Made by a program: the position numbers and the translations under genes. A DNA stretch of 64,000 bases. It comes from Chryseobacterium panacisoli (GTDB lineage Bacteria; Bacteroidota; Bacteroidia; Flavobacteriales; Weeksellaceae). The notes under the pieces were generated by a model. That model was given only the letters and a program-made list of their open reading frames with translations. It had not been told where the DNA came from and searched no databases. The stretch is taken from NCBI RefSeq assembly GCF_008274625.1, contig NZ_VTRU01000002.1, positions 512,645 to 576,644 on the forward strand, given 5' to 3'. Positions 27,130 through 37,638 of this stretch are shown piece after piece (the first letter of the stretch is position 1; each line of letters starts with the position of its first letter).

Positions 27130-27337
27130 ATGCTGGGTGTTAATGCAAGTTTTACCAGAGGCTATTTGTTTGAATTCTCAGGAGCTTCTATTACATCAAA
27201 TAATGGGAATTTGGTTGTCTATAACTGCTTTTTGAGCTTTGGGAGACTACATTGATTTTACAGTTAACGGAACTTTTACAGATAGTTCAGGAAATCATAC
27301 CTTCACAGCAACAGGACATGTAAAACGAAATATGTAA
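27130..27337 (+). pseudogene. Frameshifted remnant of a small beta-rich (exported-type) protein
   Basis: Two frames together read as one protein-like sequence. The first runs from ATG at 27130 to TGA at 27253 (with VNASFTRGYLFEFSGASITS), and the second from about 27245 to TAA at 27335 (DYIDFTVNGTFTDSSGNHTF, ending TGHVKRNM). Composition (Thr, Ser, Asn, Gly, aromatic strands) suits the C-terminal part of a secreted or lipoprotein beta domain. A shift near 27235-27250 breaks it and no signal peptide is present, so it is a decayed fragment. A terminator hairpin follows directly, as for a former real gene. Confidence 0.55.
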
Positions 27338-27350
27338 TACTACTAAAAAT

Positions 27351-27378
27351 AAAAAGGACCGAAAAGGTCCTTTTTTTA
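27351..27378. terminator. Bidirectional terminator
   Basis: AAAAAGGACC (27351-27360) pairs with GGTCCTTTTT (27366-27375) around a GAAAA loop, with T runs on both strands. It closes the remnant on the plus strand and the DUF3817 transcript on the minus strand. Confidence 0.85.
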
Positions 27379-27395
27379 TGCAATATATTTATTAT

Positions 27396-27734
27396 TTATT
27401 CTCTGTCGAATCGGGCCAGTTTTTTGTCTACCCAAACCGTTGCAAAAGGGAAAAATGCGGATAATAAGGCAAAAACAAAATCTTCATCATCCCAATTATA
27501 AATTTTTCTTGCAGGAAGGCAGAGTAAAAGGTAAAGCGTAAAAAATAATCCATGTAAACTCCCAATAACGCTGATGAAGATAATGGAATATAAATTTTCA
27601 TCATATCGGATCCAGATCATCGCAATACCATAGAGTAAAAGACATGAAATGGCTTCTGCAAGACAAATCTGCTTAAACCATTTGATGATTTTTTCCTGAG
27701 AATATTTTGAGAATATTTTTTCGATGAAGTCCAT
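27396..27734 (-). CDS. DUF3817 integral membrane protein
   Basis: 112 residues from the ATG at 27734. An upstream extension beginning with TTG at 27815 lacks membrane character and is rejected. About three membrane helices with IKWFKQICLAEAISCLLLYG, SVIGSLHGLFFTLYLLL and FALLSAFFPFATVWVDKKL match DUF3817, whose ending FG/FP..T.W..... is typical. Function is unknown. It lies downstream of nadD on the same strand and may share its transcript. Confidence 0.85.
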   Translation of the reverse strand: MDFIEKIFSKYSQEKIIKWFKQICLAEAISCLLLYGIAMIWIRYDENLYSIIFISVIGSLHGLFFTLYLLLCLPARKIYNWDDEDFVFALLSAFFPFATVWVDKKLARFDRE

Positions 27735-27817
27735 TTCTTGAGTTATGAGGTGAGAGTTAAAAGGTAAGAGTCTTTCTCCGGCTTTTAGTTTTAATTTCTC
27801 ATTTCTGATTTGCAAAA

Positions 27818-28402
27818 TTACTTATAAAAACTGCTACCATCCAAATATTCAAAAACTTCAGGAGGCAACATAGGTCTTACGTTTTTGCCGTCTTTAATCA
27901 TATTTCGGATTTCAGTGGCAGAAAGCTCTATGACCGGTGCCTTTATCAGAGAAATATTTTCATGCTGTAAATAGTCAGAATCTGCTTTTTCTCCCTCAAA
28001 TACTCTTGGATAAACAATGATATGATGATTTTTGATCAGAACATCAGAATTTTTCCACTTGTGAAGATTCTTCAGATTGTCTTCTCCCATGATCAGGCTG
28101 AAAGAATATTCAGGATATTTCTCATGAAGGTAAGTAAGGGTATCGATCGTATAGCTGGGTATCGGAAGAGAAAATTCTACATTGGAAGCTCTCATATTCG
28201 GATAATGCTTTACCGCAAGCTGTACCATATCCAGTCTGTTATGATCTTTCAGTAAAGATTTTTTGTCTTTAAACGGATTTTGTGGGCTCACTACAAACCA
28301 AAGCTCATCCATATCAGAATTTTCCAGAATATAATTCGCCAGAATAAGATGTCCGATATGAATAGGATTGAATGACCCGAAAAATAAACCGATTTTTTTC
28401 AT
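27818..28402 (-). CDS. nadD: Nicotinate-nucleotide adenylyltransferase
   Basis: 194 residues. It joins ATP and nicotinate mononucleotide to form deamido-NAD in NAD synthesis. The nucleotidyltransferase motif GSFNPIHIGHLILA (residues 9-22) and the C-terminal ELSATEIRNMIKDGKNV (an ISSTxxR-type motif) are both present, and WFVVSPQNPFKDKKSLL is the usual substrate loop. It lies 38 bases downstream of recJ on the same strand. Confidence 0.96.
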   Translation of the reverse strand: MKKIGLFFGSFNPIHIGHLILANYILENSDMDELWFVVSPQNPFKDKKSLLKDHNRLDMVQLAVKHYPNMRASNVEFSLPIPSYTIDTLTYLHEKYPEYSFSLIMGEDNLKNLHKWKNSDVLIKNHHIIVYPRVFEGEKADSDYLQHENISLIKAPVIELSATEIRNMIKDGKNVRPMLPPEVFEYLDGSSFYK

Positions 28403-28440
28403 GTGTAGGTAGCAGATGATAGGGCAATAGGTAGCAGTAA
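28403..28440. repeat. AGGTAGCAG-type intergenic micro-repeat
   Basis: The 38-base gap between recJ and nadD consists of two loose copies of AGGTAGCAG (28406 and 28430) with ATAGGGCAATAGG between. Similar words occur at 43850-43886. Confidence 0.4.
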
Positions 28441-30153
28441 TTACTCCCTGAATTTCACATCCTTAATATTTAGATAATGAGTGACATTGCCCTTCCAGTG
28501 ATTTTCTTCAAGGGTAAAAGCAAGGTCAAAATTTTTATTTTTAAAATCTTCAACAAATGTTCCTAGCTTGAATCCTACACACTCAATGTTTCGTCCTGTG
28601 GATTCCTGCTTGATATAAAACTTCAGGTGGTTATTATCTTTCCCCATTGTTTTTACATACCCAGAGAGTTTCTGATCTGTCAATGTAAAAATAGGTTTCA
28701 TATTATGGGGCCCGAATGGAGCCAGTTTTCTGTGGAAATTGATAAACTCTCTGTTGATTTCATCAACTGTAATTTCAGTATCAATGGCAATGGAAGGTTC
28801 TTTTTGATGGTCTTTAATTTTTTCAGAAACAATTTTTTCAAACCTTTCTTTGAAAGCATCAAACTTATCTTTCTCCATAGAAAGTCCGGCAGCCGCGTGA
28901 TGGCCCCCAAACTTAAGGAAGTATTCAGAACACATATCAAGAGCTTCATGCACATCGAAATCAGAAACAGATCTCGCAGAAGCTACCATTTCCCCGTTAT
29001 TCCCATCAGTAAATACCAGGGTGGGTTTGTAATAAGTTTCAATAAGTCTGGAAGCTACAATACCAATCACTCCTTTATTCCATTCAGGATGATAAACGAT
29101 GGTTGTGTGCCTGGTTTCTTGCTGGGACTCTATAATTTGGTTCAATGCAGAAAGAGTGGAGTTCATATCCAGTTCCCTTCTTTCATCGTTGAGGTTCATG
29201 ATATCGCTCACAATCTGGTTGGCATGTTTCAGATTGTCTGAAACCATAAGCTCTACGGCCGCTTTACCATGAGAGATTCTTCCGGCTGCATTAATTTTAG
29301 GAGCTATTTCAAAAACAATATTTGAAATTTCAAAATGAGAAAGTTTATCCTCCGGAATCAACAGTCTTAATCCCAGATTTCTGGTCTTTCTAAGGGTTTT
29401 TAATCCCATTTTAGCCAGCACTCTGTTTTCTCCTGTCATGGAAACAATGTCAGCTGCAATGGAAATGGCCAGAAGATCAGTCAGTTCAAATAATTCTGCT
29501 TCCGGTAATTTATAAATTGTATTTAATCCCTGGCAGAGCTTAAAACCAACCCCGCATCCTGAAAGTTCTTTGAAAGGATACCGGCAGTCATTTCTTTTAG
29601 GATCAAGTACAGCCGCTGCATCCGGAATTTCTTCACCCGGAAGGTGATGGTCACAGATAATAAAATCTATTCCAAGGTTACTGGCATAGCTGATCATATC
29701 AAGTGCCTTTATTCCACAATCCAAAGCGATAATAAGTGAAAATCCATTTTCTTTGGCAAAATCGATTCCTTCAGTAGAAATTCCATATCCTTCAGAGTTT
29801 CTGTCCGGAATATAATAGTCTAAATATTTTTTCTCAACAATTTTGCTGAGATAAAGGTACATCAAAGCAACTGCTGTGGTTCCGTCCACATCATAGTCAC
29901 CATATACCAATATTTTTTCACCATTTTCAATAGCCGTTGCAATACGCTCTACAGCTTTTTGCATATCTGCCATTAAAAAAGGATTATGTATATCGTTAAG
30001 GTTCGGTTTGAAGAATTCTCTGGCCTTTTGATAGTTGTCAATCCCTCTTAAAACGAGGATTTTAGATTCAAAAGTACCAAAACCAAGTGACGAACTTAGT
30101 CTGTCCACAACTTCCTCATCGGGTTCAGGCTTATAAATCCATTTTTGACTCAT
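28441..30153 (-). CDS. recJ: Single-stranded-DNA-specific exonuclease RecJ
   Basis: 570 residues, family length. It is a 5'-3' single-strand exonuclease in recombination and mismatch repair. The DHH domain has DYDVDGTTAVALMY (about residues 83-96), ALDCG and the DHH motif ICDHHLPG. The DHHA1 domain has GGHHAAAG (about 416-423), and an OB fold closes the C-terminus. A long antisense open frame within it is a shadow. Confidence 0.97.
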   Translation of the reverse strand: MSQKWIYKPEPDEEVVDRLSSSLGFGTFESKILVLRGIDNYQKAREFFKPNLNDIHNPFLMADMQKAVERIATAIENGEKILVYGDYDVDGTTAVALMYLYLSKIVEKKYLDYYIPDRNSEGYGISTEGIDFAKENGFSLIIALDCGIKALDMISYASNLGIDFIICDHHLPGEEIPDAAAVLDPKRNDCRYPFKELSGCGVGFKLCQGLNTIYKLPEAELFELTDLLAISIAADIVSMTGENRVLAKMGLKTLRKTRNLGLRLLIPEDKLSHFEISNIVFEIAPKINAAGRISHGKAAVELMVSDNLKHANQIVSDIMNLNDERRELDMNSTLSALNQIIESQQETRHTTIVYHPEWNKGVIGIVASRLIETYYKPTLVFTDGNNGEMVASARSVSDFDVHEALDMCSEYFLKFGGHHAAAGLSMEKDKFDAFKERFEKIVSEKIKDHQKEPSIAIDTEITVDEINREFINFHRKLAPFGPHNMKPIFTLTDQKLSGYVKTMGKDNNHLKFYIKQESTGRNIECVGFKLGTFVEDFKNKNFDLAFTLEENHWKGNVTHYLNIKDVKFRE

Positions 30154-30256
30154 TTCACAAAAATAAGGAAAAAAAATAGCATTCTAGAAAGAACTGGAAC
30201 GAAGTTTCGACTTAATAATTGTTAAAAAAAGGCTATCTTCGTGCTCCAAATTTTAA

Positions 30257-31075
30257 ATGACTATGAAAAAAATTACGCTATGCCTTATGCTATTGGGGGC
30301 AATGTATTCGATCAACGCACAGAAAATTAACCTTGGCAAAGCTGCCGGAATGGTTTCAAATGGTGCAAAAGCCCTAACATTTACGAACGAAGATGCGGTT
30401 AAATTATCCAAAGAATCAGTAGACTGGATGGATAAAAATAATACCGTAGCAGGACCTAAAGATCCATATACCGTGAGACTCAACAAACTGTTTGGAAAAC
30501 ACAAATCTCAGGACGGTCTTAATTTGAATTATAAAGTTTATAAAGTAAAAGATATCAATGCATTTGCCTGTGCAGACGGAAGTGTACGTGTGTTCTCTTC
30601 TCTGATGGATATCATGACAGACAATGAACTGCTTGCCGTTATCGGACATGAAATAGGACACGTGAAAAATCAGGATACAAAAGATGCTATGAAATCTGCT
30701 TATTTGAAAGCAGCGGCATTGGATGCTGCATCATCAGCTTCTTCAGCAGTAGCTACCCTTAATGAGAGCCAGGTTGGGAAAATGGCTAATGCATTTTTAG
30801 ATGCTTCCCACAGTAAAAAGCAGGAGTCAGAAGCAGATACGTACTCATATGATTTTATGAAAGCTAATAAATATGATGTGGTAGGAGCTTATACAGCATT
30901 CAAGAAATTGGCTTTGCTTTCAGAAGGAAGTACTCAGACTAATTTTGAGAAAATGTTCAATTCTCATCCCGACAGTAATAAAAGAGCGGAATCTATTAAA
31001 AAGAAAGCTGAAAAAGAAGGTTTATGGAAAGATCCGGGAACGGTTTCTTTACCTACAGCAAAACTAACGAAATAA
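30257..31075 (+). CDS. M48-family metalloprotease, exported
   Basis: 272 residues. A signal peptide (ending INAQ, about residue 22) precedes the zinc-protease motif HEIGH (His131, Glu132, His135), and the third ligand lies in QESEADTYSYDF. Residues after it contain the typical NSHPDSNKRAESIK ending. It resembles the LoiP/YggG group of periplasmic M48 proteases involved in envelope protein quality control, but is without a visible lipobox. It is flanked by a terminator and stands alone. Confidence 0.9.
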   Translation: MTMKKITLCLMLLGAMYSINAQKINLGKAAGMVSNGAKALTFTNEDAVKLSKESVDWMDKNNTVAGPKDPYTVRLNKLFGKHKSQDGLNLNYKVYKVKDINAFACADGSVRVFSSLMDIMTDNELLAVIGHEIGHVKNQDTKDAMKSAYLKAAALDAASSASSAVATLNESQVGKMANAFLDASHSKKQESEADTYSYDFMKANKYDVVGAYTAFKKLALLSEGSTQTNFEKMFNSHPDSNKRAESIKKKAEKEGLWKDPGTVSLPTAKLTK

Positions 31076-31100
31076 TTATTTTATTTATTGTTTAAACAAA

Positions 31101-31132
31101 AAACCTCAAAGCAGTACTTTGAGGTTTTTTTT
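31101..31132. terminator. Bidirectional terminator between the M48 gene and the ABC-F gene
   Basis: AAACCTCAAAG (31101-31111) pairs with CTTTGAGGTTT (31117-31127), with a T run to 31132 and an A run on the other side, so it can end both convergent transcripts. Confidence 0.85.
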
Positions 31133-31153
31133 ATCAATTTTAATGTTGCTCGA

Positions 31154-32848
<1,695 letters not shown>

Positions 32849-32894
32849 TTAATTGTATGGTATTTTTTATATATTTCATTAACGAAATTTTAAA

Positions 32895-33356
32895 ATGATG
32901 AAGATTGAGAAAACAGTTAGTATATTAAACAGAAGAGCCCGTTTTGAATATGAAATTCTTGAAGAATATGAAGCAGGAATGGTTTTGACGGGCACCGAAA
33001 TAAAATCTTTACGTTCATCCAAAGCATCTATCACAGAATCGTTCTGTCAGTTTATTGATGGGGAATTGTACATCATTAACATGATGATTGATGAGTATAA
33101 ATTAGGCACTTTTTACAATCATAAAACAAAAAGGGAACGGAAATTGCTCTTGCACAAAAAAGAATTACAAAAACTTGAAAAAAAGTTAAAGGATGCTGGG
33201 AACACCATAATACCTTTAAAATTATATATCACTGACCGAGGTAAAGCAAAGGTGCTGATAGCGCTGGGAAGAGGGAAAAAGCTTTTTGATAAAAGAGAGG
33301 CGATAAAAGATAGAGAAAACAAACGGAACCTGGACAGAATATTAAAGAAAAGTTAA
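32895..33356 (+). CDS. smpB: SsrA-binding protein SmpB
   Basis: 153 residues. It binds tmRNA and brings it to stalled ribosomes in trans-translation. Visible are NRRARFEYEILEEYEAGMVLTGTEIKSLR, the central YITDRGKAKVLIALGRGKKLFDKREA and the basic C-terminal tail KDRENKRNLDRILKKS. Two ATG codons are adjacent and either may be used. It is followed 77 bases later by the ompA-like gene, which probably has its own promoter. Confidence 0.97.
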   Translation: MMKIEKTVSILNRRARFEYEILEEYEAGMVLTGTEIKSLRSSKASITESFCQFIDGELYIINMMIDEYKLGTFYNHKTKRERKLLLHKKELQKLEKKLKDAGNTIIPLKLYITDRGKAKVLIALGRGKKLFDKREAIKDRENKRNLDRILKKS

Positions 33357-33372
33357 AAATCATTTGAAAAAC

Positions 33373-33404
33373 TTTGTATATAAAGAAAAATTATATTTAT
33401 TTTG
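33373..33404 (+). promoter_or_regulatory. Probable promoter of the OmpA-family gene
   Basis: TTTG at 33373-33376 is followed 21 bases later by TATTTTG (33398-33404), one base short of the TAnnTTTG consensus. The position, 30 bases before the ATG, suits a strong separate promoter for an abundant protein. Confidence 0.4.
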
Positions 33405-33433
33405 CATTATCAATTATTTAATCATTTAATTCT

Positions 33434-34948
33434 ATGAAAAATCTAAAATTAGGAATTTCAGCATTGGCGCTTACTGTTGCCTCTACTGTTTTCGCACAGA
33501 CTACCAACAATCCGTGGTTAATCGGAGTTGGTGCTCATGCTGAAAACCATGTAGCAGCAAGAGGTACTTTTAGTAATACGTTCTCTGCTAACAATTTGAC
33601 GAAAAATATGTTCAATGTGAACAATTTTTCTATTACACCTCCATTATCTAAGTTAACAGTTGCTAGAAATGTTGGTAAAGGTTTAGTAATTGACTGGCAG
33701 ACTTCTGTTGGGAATGTTGAAAACAAAAGATTCAACATGGGGAAAGAATTTTTCCTAATGACAGGTCTTGGTTTCCAGGCTCACGCTGCAGGTCTTTTAT
33801 GGAACGAAGAATCTTGGTTTGATCCATATTTAAGAGTTGGTGCTAACTACTTAAGACATGACTATACTGCTCTTACTTTCCCAAGAACTGCTGTTGACGC
33901 TAATGGTAACCCAATCGAAAACATTGTTAACGGAAAAGACGGTAATGAGAATGGTAAAGCTAACCACTTTACTGTAGCTACAGGTGCTGGTGCTAACTTC
34001 TGGGTAACTAAGAACTTCGGTCTTGGTATTCAAGGGGATTATGTATCAACTCCAGGTGACCACTCTACAGTGGCTAACTTCTGGCAAGCTTCTGCTTCTA
34101 TCTTATTCAGATTCGGAAACAGAGATAGAGATAAGGATGGTATCCTAGATAAAGACGATCTTTGTCCAGATACTCCAGGTCTACCAGAATTCCAAGGATG
34201 TCCTGATACTGACGGTGACGGAGTTCCAGATAAAGACGATCAATGTCCAGAAGTGGCAGGTCCAGTTGAAAACAACGGATGCCCTTGGCCAGATACTGAC
34301 GGTGATGGTGTAATCGACAAAGATGACGCTTGTCCTACAGTAGCAGGTCCTGCTGAAAACAACGGTTGTCCTTGGCCAGATACAGACGGTGACGGTATCT
34401 TAGATAAAGATGATGCTTGTCCTACTGTTCCAGGTCTTCCTGAATACAACGGATGTCCTAAGCCTAAGAAACAAACTGCTATTGAAACTACAGAAGCTCT
34501 TAAAGGTATCTTCTTTGATTTCAACAAAGCGACTATCAGACCAGAATCTAGCGCTAAGTTAGATAACGCTGCTAAGATCATCAAAACTGACGGTGGTAAC
34601 TACCTAGTTGAAGGTCAAACTGATGCTAAAGGTGCTGCTGAGTATAACTTGAAACTTTCTAGACAAAGAGCTGCTTCAGTAGTTGCTGCTTTAGAAGCTA
34701 GAGGTGTTGATGTAAATGCTCTTAAGTCAATCGGTGTTGGTGAAACTAAAGCTACAGTTTCTGAAAAAGCTTCTGATGCTGAAAGACAAGCTGATAGAAA
34801 GGTTATCGTAACTGCTATCGAAGATGCTAACGAGTGGAACGCAATCAAGAAAAAAGATTACGAAGATGCTCCTGTGAAAAAAGCTACTAAAAAAGCTACT
34901 AAAAAAGCTCCAGCTAAGAAAAAAGCTGTTGCTAAAAAGAAAAAATAA
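33434..34948 (+). CDS. OmpA-family outer-membrane protein with thrombospondin-3 repeats and a lysine-rich tail
   Basis: 504 residues. A signal peptide (ending TVFAQ) leads into an N-terminal eight-strand-like barrel (to about 235), calcium-binding TSP3 repeats of DTDGDGxxDKDDxCP form (about 235-345), and an OmpA peptidoglycan-binding domain (about 355-465, FFDFNKATI, VEGQTDAKGAAEYN, LSRQRA). The tail (about 475-504) is Ala/Lys-rich with KKATKK repeats like histone H1. The usual GHTD is GQTD here. Codon choice is strikingly uniform (GCT, GGT, AAC), as in very highly expressed genes. It anchors the outer membrane to peptidoglycan. Confidence 0.93.
   Translation: MKNLKLGISALALTVASTVFAQTTNNPWLIGVGAHAENHVAARGTFSNTFSANNLTKNMFNVNNFSITPPLSKLTVARNVGKGLVIDWQTSVGNVENKRFNMGKEFFLMTGLGFQAHAAGLLWNEESWFDPYLRVGANYLRHDYTALTFPRTAVDANGNPIENIVNGKDGNENGKANHFTVATGAGANFWVTKNFGLGIQGDYVSTPGDHSTVANFWQASASILFRFGNRDRDKDGILDKDDLCPDTPGLPEFQGCPDTDGDGVPDKDDQCPEVAGPVENNGCPWPDTDGDGVIDKDDACPTVAGPAENNGCPWPDTDGDGILDKDDACPTVPGLPEYNGCPKPKKQTAIETTEALKGIFFDFNKATIRPESSAKLDNAAKIIKTDGGNYLVEGQTDAKGAAEYNLKLSRQRAASVVAALEARGVDVNALKSIGVGETKATVSEKASDAERQADRKVIVTAIEDANEWNAIKKKDYEDAPVKKATKKATKKAPAKKKAVAKKKK
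34205..34465 (+). repeat. Three tandem 87-base units (TSP3 repeats) inside the OmpA gene
   Basis: Near-identical units begin at 34205, 34292 and 34379, each coding 29 residues that start DTDGDG. A more diverged unit precedes them. The exact spacing suggests recent expansion or gene conversion in the coding sequence. Confidence 0.85.
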
Positions 34949-34968
34949 TTAATTTTTCTAAATAATGA

Positions 34969-35000
34969 ATACCTCCAAATTTTTTGGAGGTATTTTTTTT
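34969..35000 (+). terminator. Terminator after the OmpA-family gene
   Basis: ATACCTCCAA (34969-34978) pairs with TTGGAGGTAT (34984-34993), followed by eight or more T. Confidence 0.88.
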
Positions 35001-35015
35001 TTGTTGACTTTTGAG

Positions 35016-35023
35016 TAATTTTG
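35016..35023 (+). promoter_or_regulatory. Promoter -7 element for the YebC-family gene
   Basis: TAATTTTG fits TAnnTTTG and lies 20 bases before the ATG at 35044. This rules out the longer open frame that begins at 35011. Confidence 0.5.
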
Positions 35024-35043
35024 TTGGAAATTTAAAAATTAAA

Positions 35044-35784
35044 ATGGGAAGAGCATTTGAATATAGAAAAGCTTCTAAAATGGCCAGATGGGATAAAATG
35101 GCCAAAACATTCTCTAAAATAGGTAAAGACATTGCATTGGCTGTAAAAGCTGGTGGAACAGATCCGGAAGCCAATCCGGCCCTGAGAAGATGTATCCAGA
35201 ATGCGAAAGGGGCAAACATGCCTAAGGATAACGTAGAACGTGCAATTAAAAAAGCGAGTGGTGCTGATGCAGAGAACTATGAAGAAATCACGTATGAAGG
35301 TTACGGGCAAGGGGGTGTTGCCTTTTTTGTAGAATGTACTACAAACAATACAACAAGAACTGTAGCGAATGTAAGGGCAGTTTTTAACAAGTTTGATGGT
35401 AACCTTGGGAAAAATGGTGAATTGGCATTTATCTTCGATAGAAAAGGAATTTTCACAATTGATTTGGCTCAGATCAAAATGGATTGGGATGATTTTGAAA
35501 TGGAAATGATTGATGGAGGTGCAGAGGATGTGGAAAAAGATGAAGAAGAAGTAATGATTACAACTGCTTTTGAAGATTTCGGTTCTTTATCTCACAAATT
35601 AGATGATTTGGGAATTGAAGCAAAAAGTGCAGAACTTCAAAGAATTCCAAACAATACAAAAGAAGTAAATGCAGAACAGTTCAAAGCTAATATGAAAATG
35701 CTTGAGCGTTTTGAAGAGGATGATGACGTTCAAAACGTTTACCACAATATGGAAATCACAGAAGAGCTGATGGACTCTTTATAA
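35044..35784 (+). CDS. YebC/PmpR-family protein
   Basis: 246 residues from the ATG at 35044. YebC-family members bind DNA as regulators, and in recent work also rescue ribosomes at proline stretches. The pattern MARWDKMAKTFSKIGKDIALAVKAGG, NMPKDNVERAIKKASG, YEGYGQGGVAFFVECTTNN and FNKFDGNLGKNGELAFIFDRKG is diagnostic. The N-terminus GRAFEYRKA replaces the usual AGHSKWANIKHRK, as in other Bacteroidota. It has an acidic C-terminus (EEDDDVQNVYHNME). It is monocistronic. Confidence 0.95.
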   Translation: MGRAFEYRKASKMARWDKMAKTFSKIGKDIALAVKAGGTDPEANPALRRCIQNAKGANMPKDNVERAIKKASGADAENYEEITYEGYGQGGVAFFVECTTNNTTRTVANVRAVFNKFDGNLGKNGELAFIFDRKGIFTIDLAQIKMDWDDFEMEMIDGGAEDVEKDEEEVMITTAFEDFGSLSHKLDDLGIEAKSAELQRIPNNTKEVNAEQFKANMKMLERFEEDDDVQNVYHNMEITEELMDSL

Positions 35785-35841
35785 AAAATAATATAGCATT
35801 CATATACAGTTAACTTTCAATTAGTTTCTTTGTACAAAACT

Positions 35842-36666
35842 ATGAAAAGAAACGTTGAATTAGTTGTTATATCGGATGTTCATTTGGGAACTTATGGATG
35901 TAAGGCTAAAGAATTGCTGAGATATCTCAATTCTATCCAGCCTAAAACTTTAGTTTTGAACGGTGATATTATTGATATCTGGCAGTTTAAAAAGTCTTAC
36001 TTCCCTAAACCTCATTTGAAAGTAATCAGAAAGATTCTTTCACTGGCAACCAAGAACACAGACGTCTATTACATCACGGGTAATCATGATGAAATGTTTC
36101 GAAAGTTCACAGATTTTGAACTTGGAAAACTTAAAGTCTGTAATAAAATCTGTCTGAATATTGATCAGAAAAAAACCTGGATATTTCATGGTGATGTTTT
36201 CGATGCATCCGTCCAGCACTCAAAATGGATCGCCAAACTTGGCGGAAAAGGTTATGACCTCCTGATTATTATCAATAATGTTGTAAATTGGTTCTTAGAA
36301 AAAATGGGTAAAGAGAAATACTCGTTTTCGAAAAAGATCAAAAACAATGTGAAAAAAGCGGTGAAATATATCGGAGATTTTGAACTTACAGCTTCTGAGC
36401 TGGCTATTGACAATAATTACGATTATGTAGTTTGCGGACATATCCACCAGCCACAGATCCGTGAGGTTGTTAATAAAAAAGGATCCTGTACTTATTTGAA
36501 TTCGGGAGATTGGATTGAAAATCTCTCTGCCTTAGAATACAATAATAAAGAATGGTCAATTTTTTATTATGATGAGCATAAACATTTGCTGAAAGATGAT
36601 GAAGTGGAAGAAATTCAGGAAATGGATAATTCTGCTCTTTTAAAAATTGTAACCAACTTTTCCTAG
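35842..36666 (+). CDS. Metallophosphoesterase, UDP-2,3-diacylglucosamine diphosphatase-like
   Basis: 274 residues from the ATG at 35842; a TTG 12 bases upstream is a weaker choice. Metal ligands of the calcineurin-like fold are visible: SDVHLG, LNGDIIDIW, GNHDE, FHGDVFD and CGHIHQPQ. The order and the helical insertion (about 70-150) resemble LpxH-type enzymes of lipid A synthesis. The next gene, a glycosyltransferase, begins right after the stop, so both are one transcript and may act on the same envelope glycolipid. Confidence 0.88.
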   Translation: MKRNVELVVISDVHLGTYGCKAKELLRYLNSIQPKTLVLNGDIIDIWQFKKSYFPKPHLKVIRKILSLATKNTDVYYITGNHDEMFRKFTDFELGKLKVCNKICLNIDQKKTWIFHGDVFDASVQHSKWIAKLGGKGYDLLIIINNVVNWFLEKMGKEKYSFSKKIKNNVKKAVKYIGDFELTASELAIDNNYDYVVCGHIHQPQIREVVNKKGSCTYLNSGDWIENLSALEYNNKEWSIFYYDEHKHLLKDDEVEEIQEMDNSALLKIVTNFS

Positions 36667-37638
36667 ATGAAGATTTTATATGCATTCCAAGGTACAGGAA
36701 ACGGTCACGTTGCCAGAGCACAGGAAATTATTCCTCTTCTCAAAAAATATGCATCTGTTGATACACTCATCAGTGGACATCAGTCGCAATTAAAGGCCGA
36801 TTTCGCCATTAATTATCAATACAGGGGTATTTCCCTGCTTTATAATAAAACAGGTGGTTTATCCTACCGAAAAACATTTACAGAGAATAAATTCTTTGAA
36901 GCAGCCAAAACAATAAGAGAATTGGAGCTCTCACAATATGATTTAATCATTAACGATTATGAGCCTTTGACGGGCTGGGCTTCCAAACTGAAAAAGCTTC
37001 CGATGATAGAATTGAGCCACCAGGCTTCCATGAGCTTTCCGGAAACACCAAAGCCAAAGAAAAAAGACTTTCTGGGAGAAATGATTTTAAAATACTATGT
37101 TCCCAGTGAAAAAAAAATAGGATTTCATTTTGAAAATTATCATCCCCAGATCAAAAAACCTGTGATTAGAAAAAAAATAAGAAATCTTAATCCTTATAAA
37201 CATGGGTATTATCTTGTCTATCTTCCCAGCTTTGCAGATGAAAACATCATTAAGGTTTTGAGAAAAATTCCTGTGGAATGGAAAGTGTTTTCAAAATACA
37301 GCAAGGTACAGGTTAAAGTAAAAAATGTGGAAGTATTTCCTATTGATGAAATGCAGTACCTGAAGTACTTTGAAGGCTGTGACGGAGTTTTGTGCAACGC
37401 AGGTTTTGAAAGTCCGGCAGAAGCATTGTTTATGGACAAAAAACTATTTGTTATTCCTATCCACAATCAGTATGAACAGGAATGTAATGCATGTGCTCTT
37501 GACAAAATGGGAATACCCAATTCCAAGGTTTTAAATCTTCAGGAAATTATGGAATGGGTAGCTTCTGATCATCATCTTAAAGTAGATTATCCGGATGATA
37601 TAGAAGATATCCTGCTCAATGAGGTTTTAATTCTTTAA
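36667..37638 (+). CDS. MurG/GT28-like glycosyltransferase family protein
   Basis: 323 residues. The N-terminal YAFQGTGNGHVARAQEIIPLL is the GT-B glycine-rich loop. The C-terminal domain has DGVLCNAGFESPAEALFMDKKLFVIPIHNQYEQECNA, the nucleotide-sugar donor site of the GT28/UDP-glucuronosyltransferase group. It starts immediately after the phosphoesterase stop codon. Acceptor and donor cannot be named, and a role in envelope glycolipid assembly is inferred from the neighbour. Its 3' end overlaps a convergent gene by 12 bases. Confidence 0.85.
   Translation: MKILYAFQGTGNGHVARAQEIIPLLKKYASVDTLISGHQSQLKADFAINYQYRGISLLYNKTGGLSYRKTFTENKFFEAAKTIRELELSQYDLIINDYEPLTGWASKLKKLPMIELSHQASMSFPETPKPKKKDFLGEMILKYYVPSEKKIGFHFENYHPQIKKPVIRKKIRNLNPYKHGYYLVYLPSFADENIIKVLRKIPVEWKVFSKYSKVQVKVKNVEVFPIDEMQYLKYFEGCDGVLCNAGFESPAEALFMDKKLFVIPIHNQYEQECNACALDKMGIPNSKVLNLQEIMEWVASDHHLKVDYPDDIEDILLNEVLIL

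Noticed and set aside
28627..29241. 204-codon plus-strand open frame
   Set aside because: It lies wholly antisense to recJ, whose DHH and DHHA1 motifs are unmistakable; the translation has no protein-like character.
34205..34465. CRISPR-like regular repeats
   Set aside because: The repeats are in frame within the OmpA gene, code for TSP3 units and have no spacers.
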